The notes under the pieces are model-generated. The model was not told where the DNA came from and searched no databases. It saw only the letters and a list, made by a program, of their open reading frames with translations. A stretch of DNA of 64,000 nt from Xylogone sp. PMI_703 (Eukaryota > Ascomycota > Leotiomycetes), in NCBI GenBank assembly GCA_021399445.1, contig JAJTUQ010000008.1, positions 868,001 to 932,000 of the forward strand, read 5' to 3'. The position numbers and the translations under genes are program-made. Each line of letters begins with the position of its first letter. Within the stretch, counting starts at the first letter, position 1. Positions 56,631-64,000 of this stretch are shown piece by piece.

Positions 56631-57278
56631 ATGAGAATCTTCAGTAACAACATGAACCTAAACTTGCGGTGAGTATTAACTTCCAAGTGCCGATGGAGCT
56701 GACATCTTAGCAGGTTTGCAATATCCATTATTTTGTCAGTGGTAGTCAGTACCACCAGTTCTTCATTTCTTGGAAGATCATCAAGAAGCATAGTTACTAC
56801 GTCGGCGTATTTAGCAACACGCGACGTACCGAATTGTAATGGATTGGGATGTGACCGAGTGTGTATAGTCGTCTACTCGACACCCAACTGTGAGGCGGAA
56901 CGTCCCCTAAATACTAATGGGACCGTCTGGCTATTGGATATTACCGCTATCGGAGATACATCTGGATCTATATTACCATTTACTCTGACATCACAAAATC
57001 CTATGAAAATTATGAGCCTCTCCTACGCAGTACCGACAGTGGGGTCTGGGGGGCTCTTGAATTGCCCTTACTTCCAATTTGATTTTTATCACCCAAATAA
57101 CCAGATTGCAGGATTTACATATATTATTCCTGGGCAAAACTATACTCCTTGTATCTCATTTAGCTCAGAGGTGGTGGCTTATACAGGTACTACGATGTTG
57201 GTTCCCGTCCCAACGGGGCTGCTGGAGTGGGCTGATAACTTCGGCAATGTTCAGCTGGAGGATGAATACCAGTTATAA
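56631..57278 (+). CDS. Small secreted Cys-containing protein (200 aa)
   Basis: Exons 56631-56668 and 56714-57278 join in frame; the 45-nt intron has donor GTGAGT and acceptor GCAG. The N-terminus MRIFSNNMNLNLRFAISIIL SVVV looks like a signal peptide interrupted by the intron, a common arrangement in fungal secreted genes. The mature part has six or more Cys (CNGLGCDRVC, NCEAE, NCPYF, PCISF), with beta-rich hydrophobic segments, and ends GNVQLEDEYQL. No known domain. Effector-like in size and composition, but no function can be assigned. A strong TATA box and an intact frame indicate an expressed gene. Confidence 0.72.
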
Positions 57279-58347
57279 TGGAAGCTGCCAGTCTAGTAAT
57301 ATCTAATGGCCCATACATATCCTAAAGTTAGTTAATATCGACAAGATCAGGTTATCATGCTAATGGTCAAAGGGATTAGATATATATGGAGATTAGATAT
57401 ATATAAGGACTACTCGTCATTTAGTGTGTCTTCATAATTAAAGTTGTGTAGATATCGTTGCATTTATCAATCCTTAGTCTCGAAAAGATTAATGGTGAGT
57501 TGTAGGGCGGGGTAACGGGACGGGACGAGTAGCTAATTTTAGCTCCAATACAGAATTTAGCGGGTAAGCAGGCCTCTCGAGCTGATCCTAGCACCTGGCT
57601 AAGCGCCTGTGATCACGCCCTTGTAGCAGCCAACGCAACATCATGATATCAACTCGTGGATGGTAATGTTATGTATGCCGCTTTGTAATGTTTTCACCTA
57701 GGCCCTACTAACAATATAAGAAAAATGCACGAGAGTTGAAATTACACATACACCATAATTTTAATCTGATATACTAAGTCCAGCAAGGCTCTGGATAGCT
57801 ATTTTATTAACGAGTGCATGTATCGTTGAACATCGGTAGGAGATTCGATTGTAAAACCCCAAAATTCAACCCCTGGCATAAGAATTAACTTAATAATCCG
57901 TTGTTCCGAGTCGGACTCGAAGGATCGTCTATTTAAAGATAACTGTGCCTTCTGTTAGAAGGTATACAGCCAGTGCGTGACACTGACATATTTTCATTGT
58001 TACTGTAACTTCCCGATTTTTTTGATGATAGATCTGTTGGTACCCCGCCTTCATCTCCTGGCGTCCCGTTCGGCGGCGAGCGCGGGGCCCAATCCTCTGA
58101 ATCATAGCAAGAAACAATCATATAAATTCCGTGTAATTATTTAGTGGAAGGGAAAAGCCTGGTCTATTGGTACCAAAAAGTCGGAAAATATATCTGGAAG
58201 TTAACATATCAAGTAATGGTCTTGTGAATGGTACACGGCAGAGGGTTGGGATGTTTTTCCCCTACATAGTTTCTTACCTACTTCTATTGGTTATGCAATG
58301 TGATATCTCCAAGCGTTTGCAAAATAACGAGGTCAGAAGATCTAATT
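57279..58347. other. Gene-poor stretch
   Basis: Two overlapping minus frames at 57929-58121 (one reads DEGGVPTDLSSKKSGSYSNN) are not supported by other signals. Nothing else recognised. Confidence 0.4.
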
Positions 58348-58883
58348 TATCTCTTCTCCACCAGGCATGATGCACCTACGGGCGCAAATTTGGATCTCCT
58401 CACGCTACTCAGGATGACATACCAGGTTGGTGAGCAGGGATATCTCAAAGGCCCCGGCTTCTTTGCCTTTACGAAGGGTATGCCAATTATGCTCCAACAG
58501 AATACGAATACATATGCTGCCTAGTGAACGTACGGGAGGTACTGCCGAAAAAGTTGTCTTAGATACAGATGTGCATATTTGCTAATGACTCTATATCCTC
58601 ATGGATGGAACTCGATGATCAGTTTACTCTATGCACAGCTCATCCACTTTGCGTCCTCGTTCGGCCTACGCATGGTCACAGCCTATCATTCTCTAATATT
58701 CCCGACGGGCTTGTTCCTGTCTTCCCGGTACAGATGAGAGGGCAGATCCCTAGCATACCAGGCCTGTCGTTTTACCGACATCAGGTCCCATTGACACTTG
58801 GATTCGCCTTCACCGATTATAAGAGCCAGGGTAGTACATTCGACAGTCTCAGGTCTTCTCCTTGGTGCACAGGTGACATCTAA
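58348..58883 (+). pseudogene. Helitron/Pif1-type helicase C-terminal fragment
   Basis: Two frames, 58348-58524 (TGANLDLLTLLRMTYQVGEQ, FAFTKGMPIMLQQNTNTYAA) and 58569-58883 (DDQFTLCTAHPLCVLVRPTH, IPSIPGLSFYRHQVPLTLGF AFTDYKSQGSTFDSL). They match the end of SF1 helicases carried by fungal Helitrons; DYKSQGSTF is the helicase motif VI neighbourhood and GMPIML the OB-like segment. A frameshift near 58525 and loss of the upstream Walker motifs make it dead. It could be the missing half of the same element class as at 12.6-15.6 kb but is 43 kb away. Confidence 0.82.
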
Positions 58884-58919
58884 GTTTCTGCTTTCGTGCA
58901 TTGTGAATTGTCAATGTCA

Positions 58920-59272
58920 TCAAGCAAAGTAATAAGCTCCTTCTCTTTCATTAACGCCACCAAGGTCTTCCGCACTTTTAATCTGTCCATCTCTTTCGTT
59001 TATAGAAATCTTTTCCAACAACGCCCGTAATTCCTCCCTTCTTTGTAAGCATGTCTGTAAGATGAAAGCTATAGAGTCCCTTTGAAGTGATGGATCTTGA
59101 ATCACTAACTTCGTGAGACCAACAAGCTGTTCAGTCTGCAAGGCCTGTTTCTGAATAGACTCAGGCGCAATCTAAACTTTGGAATAAATTTTACAGATAG
59201 AGGAATCTTCAAGCCTTGTTTAACAAGCTGCGAGGCTGCAGCCAAAGCACCTAGAATTGTGACAGGGTCTAT
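58920..59272 (-). pseudogene. STAND/NLR N-terminal domain fragment
   Basis: The minus strand reads (ATA)DPVTILGALAAASQLVKQ GLKI, then in another frame APESIQKQALQTEQLVGLTK LVIQDPSLQRDSIAFILQTC LQRREELRALLEKIS. This matches the N-terminal helical (SesA-like/fungal NACHT-N) domain of fungal ankyrin and NACHT proteins that trigger incompatibility. The start Met codon is ATA instead of ATG and a stop (TAG) and frameshift follow, all G-to-A/C-to-T compatible. The downstream NACHT and repeats are missing. Confidence 0.7.
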
Positions 59273-59810
59273 GCTAAGGAGATGATAGAAAGGGAGCATT
59301 TCTAGTAAAGAGAGGATATATCTGTACTTATAGTCTCTGAGTTTTAAACCTATCAGTATGTAACAATAACAGAAAGACAATGTTATCCTTCATGATAATA
59401 AAATGTATTGACCATCAATGGTAAAATTGATGATAATAACGCCGAAGTTGGTGAGCAATTGGCGTATGGGGCAGCGGAGACAGTTCAATTAGCCTCTCAC
59501 GGGAGTATGAGAATAGAGTTTCTGGCGGTAACTAAAGCGAATGGTTGGTTACGACTTTCACAATTGTCATGACACGCCCAGCCACCACTGGAATACGGAC
59601 ACGACCCGCATATGGGCAGCTGGCTGATGAGGAGTGTTGGTTATGACGAATAGCAATATAGCATAGAGCACTGAATAGAATTGAATTGAACTAAAGGACT
59701 AACTGTATAGTGGCAAGTATGGCCACATATATAGACCACTATTTGTTCGCATCCTGAAAATGGATGCTGCCCTCTATGTGGCCAGGAAATGGTTAGGTTC
59801 GTACCCTGGC
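59273..59810. other. Intergenic, no gene seen
   Basis: No supported ORF. A CTAACAG acceptor-like sequence at about 59850 precedes the open frame of the next gene. Confidence 0.45.
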
Positions 59811-61400
59811 AGCCCTAGAGGCTAATATGCATGCTCAGAATAATCAGTCGGCTAACAGGCGCATGACAGAATCGAAGTCGACAAAAGATGGAGCCACATA
59901 TTGCGATGTCTCACCGAGTCACTTACCAGCAAATATGGCTTCGCAGAACTGTGTTTCCAATGTGATCAGTGGGTAACAAGCGCTGATGCGTGGAGTAGCC
60001 ACTGCCAAAACCACCTAGACGACGTCGATTCACTCCCGATTCAGTTAAACCCTATCACGTTCCGCAAAACACTTGCGACTGTAGGGCAGTGCCCGTTCTG
60101 TCTCTTCAATTCCGACTTACCTCCGGAGATCAGGTTCAAGCAGTTTCTGTATGCTCAGAGCTGGAAGGCGCATATCAATAATCACTTCGATGATTTAGAG
60201 GCGATGATATCAGAAAATGATACCATGACGTGTTGCTGTCCCGACAAACGGTGTGTTTGGTTCTCCAATTCCGTGCAAGAGCTTCGCTATCATTGCAATG
60301 ACTGTCATTGCATTGACCTCATTAAATTCACTCCATTTAAGAGCTATAAAAGCGCAGACAGAGATAATAATACGGTGAGCGTTCGCGGGGATACTTCAAG
60401 CAATCAATCACGGTTCAAATATATCAACGAGAATACAGACGCAGCAGGAGTTTTATGCACAAATTCGTTTTCCGCCGACGGATCGTGCAAAGAACAGCAA
60501 AGCCGAAGAAGCAAAACAAGCGCCCGCGGATTTTCTATCGAATCTCTGCCCATGACACAAGATGATGGACTTCAAGGAGAGAGCCGGAGGACTCCGACTT
60601 CCTCAGCCTCATCCTCAGCATCATTATCTGGCCCTAGAGCGCTGGCTTTCGAGGATCAATCTCAAGAGGGAACCGACAGCGATTATAGTGAACTTGTTAT
60701 TCCCGAGACTCCACAAAGGTTACAGATACAGAGCAAGAAGTCTCTACGAAATTCAACTAGAAAGCAATTCTCATCTAAAGTAGAGAATCCCAACGATGAA
60801 ACGGGGGTAGAATCGGTGGATACGGTACCACAAAAATCATCACCTTTGCGCAATAATAGCTATTTTCTGAACCGCAAGACCAAAGGAAAGAGGAAGAGGG
60901 GAAGGCCGAGGAAATTCTCCATCGTATGTTCTAGAGGAATACGCACTCCCGGTCCTATGGATAAGGCTGTTTCGCAAAACAGGACATCAAATAATAACAG
61001 CAACAAGTCAACCCTATCCTCAACTCCTAGTGCTCGAAGCGCTGGGATAAAGCGGAAGAGAGGGAGACCGAAAAAGACCCGCGTTACATCATCTAGAGAG
61101 TTGTATTCTTATTCACCAACACTCCGAAGTACTGCTATATCACTTCTTCAGAACGAGAGTGGAGCCAGTGAGTCAGAGAGCGATTCCGACTATGCTTTTG
61201 TAGAATCAAGCCAGCACGGTAGCTACTGGATCAGTAGAAAGAGAATGAAAGTAAACCTTTGCGGTGACACATCTTCTAAAAAGTCACCGAATCAGACGCA
61301 TCCCAATGAGGCGAAAACAATCCCCCAGGTTGTGATTTATTCAAATCGCAGCAAAATCAAAGACACAGAACACCTTAAGGATCTAACCGAACTTGTATAA
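59811..61400 (+). CDS. Zinc-finger protein with two AT-hooks
   Basis: The main frame runs without stops from about 59860 to 61400 (about 510 codons); the 5' start is unclear because no ATG lies at its beginning and an acceptor-like CTAACAG precedes it. The N-terminus has Cys/His clusters, CFQCDQWVTSADAWSSHCQN H, CPFCL...H...H and CCCPDKRCVWFSNSVQELRY HCNDCH, which resemble the zinc-finger tail of fungal DUF3435 (FluG-like/tyrosine-recombinase) proteins. The middle is Ser-rich, and two AT-hooks follow, KRKRGRPRKF and KRKRGRPKKT. Likely nuclear, AT-rich DNA-binding. If it derives from a DUF3435 protein, the recombinase domain is lost. Confidence 0.7.
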
Positions 61401-62445
61401 CGAGGATAACAATATGGTCATATGCTAAGCCTACTCCAAAGTGCTGATCCTTGAAAGGTGTTAGAAGGGTTGTGTAGAATAACCTACAAGAAAAGTAGAA
61501 GGAGGATGTGGTGCGGTATGCAGTTCGCAAAACTGAGGCTAGTCCCGCTGTTGTCATTGATTAGGAGAACGAAGTAGGAGAATTAAGGGATTATGTGGAG
61601 AATGCTGATAGAGAACGGTTCAGCTACTTTCCTCACTCGAAGTGCTCCCACTTAATGCAAGCTATATGGAGGGGCAATGGGGTCTTACGCCAAGACTTTC
61701 GGAGAGTCTCGTGAGCCTTATTTTGTCACGCAAGATAAGTACATGGGATTAAGACAAGCCATTTGACTTAGGGAAAATGATAAGATAGTACAGTAAAAGG
61801 CGAATTGGGTGTCGCGAAATTTTTAGTTAATCTTTTTAAGTGGGGTCCATTTTTAGACACCTGTGGCTGTGCGCCCGTTGCCCGTTTGTACTCCTAAGGT
61901 ACCACGACCACTGAAGCTAAATTTATCGGGGCTGATGTGTCATCCTCGAGCGAAGCCAATTCTTGCCCATGATTACTCCGTCTTCCTTATGGTCACCACC
62001 TTCCTTTTTCCTCTTCCATCGTCGCCAGAGTCAACGCTTTGTGTAGGCTACGGTCATGGCGCCGCAACTAATGGTCGGGCCATCTTTAGATCAAAACATG
62101 TTTCCAGGTTTCCTTGGGAGTTCCTCTGGTAATTACTGTATGATAGCCAAAACCACGGAATAAATCAATGCGCCATGCATCATAGATGGGATAGCCAGTA
62201 ATCATTACTGGCTTTGCCAAAGCAACACCATTCGCCACTCCCGTATTTATGTACCATATTTTATTCGACATCACTGCATGATTCATTTACTATTAGTCTG
62301 GAAGGCCTTCAACTATGGTGGCAACTATACATTATTGGAACCTTTTAAGAAATCTGAATTGAACAACCTGGGACTTTATATCTTGAGCAAAATCGGCGTC
62401 CTGCTCCCCAAACATGTGTCATGTTTCCCATCTGCGGAGAAGTTT
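61401..62445. other. Spacer between zinc-finger and NB-TPR genes
   Basis: A minus frame at 62086-62286 (MNHAVMSNKIWYINTGVANG ...ITGYPIYDAWRIDLFRGF) has good protein-like composition but no recognised family; it may be a scrap of another gene. Nothing else called. Confidence 0.4.
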
Positions 62446-64000
62446 CTATAGACGAGACTTTCTCGCAGGCTTCCCAGTCTCCGTAATCTCAGTTTCAACT
62501 GGTCTAAGTTGCAGTTCCTCAAGCCGACCTTCAATCACATTACACCATTTCAAGGAAGGGCCTTGGACCATTCTATATCCCGACAATGCTCGATTGTACA
62601 TTGCCTTTGCCATATCTTTCCGGTCAGTTAGCGAGAAGAGCTCGCCAAAGGCAAGCATGGTGTTCAACGCCGGTATATAAGTCAATGAAACTTTGGGAGC
62701 AAAAGCGTCCTCATAGCCTCGCAGCGCCCGGTCGTACATCTTCTCTGCCTCTGCCAGCTTGCCTTGGTCAACGTAGAGCAAGCCTAGGTTGTTGACCGTT
62801 GTGAGTGTCGATGTATGGTCTGGTCCAAGTGCCTCCTCATAGCCTTGCAATGCCCGAACGTACATCTTCTCTGCCTCAGCCATCTTGCATTGATTTCTGT
62901 AGAGGTTGCCTAGGTTGTTGACCGTTGAGAGTGTCAATGTGTGGTCTGGTCCAAGTGCCTCCTCATAGCCTTGATGTGCCGAACGTACATCTTCTCTGCC
63001 TCAGCTAGCTTGTCTTGCTTAGCGTAAAGGTTGCCTAGGTTGTTGACCGTTGAGAGTGTCGATATGTGATCTGGTCCAAGTGCCTCCTCATAGCTTTGCA
63101 GTGCCCGAACGTACATCTTCTCTGCCTCGGCCAGCTTGCCTTGATCGGCGTAGAGCTTGGCCAAGCTGTGTAGCGCCCATTCCATTCCCACAATGACCAT
63201 CTTGCTATCCATGATCAATTGCTCACATCTTACAGCATGTTGGAGAATCCGCCGTTGCAAGACCCACCACTTATCTACATCCATGCTAGGAACCTCTGAT
63301 GCCACGCAGCTCAGAGCTAACCTTGCGAGGCTTTCGTCCCACTCCTTGTTCAGCACAAATATTGTCCATGAGTGTACACAACTATGCACACCATATCTTT
63401 CGGACTCAGAGAGCTGCTGCTGAGAAACTTCTGTATGAACTAGCCCATACTCGCATAGTAACCGAACCGCCTTGTTAAAGCTCAATTTGTCTTCAGTAAG
63501 CTCTTGTATCAACTCGTTATCTACAGAGTGTCCAGGTTGGAGGAGTTCAAACCATATATCTTGTCGGTCAAAATATGCCCACAACTTGAGCAGTTGAGCA
63601 GATGCTGCATTCTGTTGTTGAACCCGATCGAAAGTGATCTGCCATGTTGTGTATAGCGACCGGTCTTCGTATGAATTCAAGAGTGGACTCGTCATCTGGA
63701 GTTTCAACCATGACTCCTCATATAATCGAATATACTCCGAGAAGCTCATGGTTACATGCTCTAGATATGCCCCGGCAGCCGACAGAGCAAGAGGCAGGCC
63801 ATCTAGCTTAGTGACAAGCGCTACTGCGTCGGTGTCTATCCTGTGAATGTGAGTGTACTCGATCTTATATAACCACAAAGTGACATACCGTTTTCAATAC
63901 CCTTCCGCCCAGATGTATTTGAGAGGATTTTGAGCCCTTCTTCAACATTCGGTAATTTCTGAATATGGAGACGTCGACCTTGTGTGACATTTGCTGATCG
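62446..64000 (-). pseudogene. NB-ARC/TPR STAND (NLR-like) protein, partial, with 1-nt deletion
   Basis: The gene enters from beyond the right edge. Exon 64000-63889 (KGIEN end) joins by a 53-nt intron (63836-63888) to TDAVALVTKLDGLPLALSAA GAYLEHV, the end of an NB-ARC ATPase, then AYFDRQDIWFELLQPG and a winged-helix-like region (CVHSWTIFVLNKEWDESLAR). Four or more 42-residue TPR units follow (KLAEAEKMYVRALQSYEEAL GPDH...LSTVNNLGNLY). Fungal NB-TPR proteins are candidates for non-self recognition. In the third repeat a single base is missing near 62975, shifting the frame (…VRHIKAMRRHLDQTTH, stop at 62934); downstream repeats reopen in the other frame to 62446. The P-loop lies outside. Confidence 0.85.
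62690..63180. repeat. 126-bp tandem repeats (TPR-coding)
   Basis: TGGTCCAAGTGCCTCCTCATA recurs at 62821, 62947 and 63072. Spacings are 126 and 125, showing both the unit length (42 codons) and the place of the single-base loss. Confidence 0.9.

Noticed and set aside
57929..58121. Two overlapping 62-codon minus frames
   Set aside because: Same length in two frames with no start context, intron signals or homology.
62690..63180. Regular 126-bp repeats as a possible CRISPR or satellite array
   Set aside because: The repeats are contiguous, in frame and encode TPR units; no spacers.

Overview
The window looks like nuclear DNA of a filamentous ascomycete (Pezizomycotina). Coding regions are cut by short introns of about 45-70 nt with GTRNGT donors and CTAAC/CTGAC branch points close to the acceptor. 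The protein families are typical of these fungi: Zn2Cys6, bZIP, DUF3723, 2EXR, NB-TPR and ankyrin STAND pieces, a chitinase-tail protein, Helitron and Tc1/mariner remnants. The species cannot be named from sequence alone. Family names below are from memory of the families, with no database search.

The region is gene-sparse, repeat-rich and heavily decayed, as expected of a dispensable or subtelomeric compartment. Genes that appear intact after splicing by hand: a small two-exon ORF (1549-1860), a C6+C2H2 transcription factor (4689-6093), a three-exon bZIP factor (7176-7815, minus), a Cys-rich small protein (17637-17936, minus), a four-exon ferric-reductase-like oxidoreductase (30745-32583), a secreted chitinase-tail-like protein without a GH18 domain (41292-43292, minus), an F-box-like protein (45266-46519, minus), a two-exon acidic protein (53992-54753, minus), a small secreted protein (56631-57278) and a zinc-finger/AT-hook protein (59811-61400, possibly 5'-truncated).

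Most other coding similarity is broken. From left to right: MULE transposase tail; P450 haem-binding segment with a TGG-to-TGA type stop; 431-bp MITE; Tc1 fragments (6.2, 22, 53.5 kb); 2EXR fragment; Helitron Rep half (12.6-15.6 kb) interrupted by a 257-bp TA-flanked inverted-repeat element; a mosaic of helicase, ankyrin and reverse-transcriptase scraps (18.3-18.9 kb); BTB gene with a TAG; ankyrin gene; decayed regulator-like gene (28-29.4 kb); DUF3723 pseudogene; thaumatin-like fragment; SOK1/TCP11-type gene with one TAG; Helitron helicase tail; STAND N-terminal fragment; and an NB-TPR gene running off the right edge with a 1-nt deletion in its repeats.

Repeats joining distant parts include an 870-bp imperfect palindrome (49.7-50.6 kb), a ~100-bp inverted pair (23.6/26.5 kb), a duplicated coding fragment (36.2/53.2 kb) and a ~110-bp direct repeat (40.8/55.5 kb). 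No operon-like or clustered pathway is evident. The common themes are mobile-element decay, probable RIP-type C-to-T mutation, and scattered pieces of incompatibility/NLR-type genes. I saw no tRNA, rRNA or CRISPR array.
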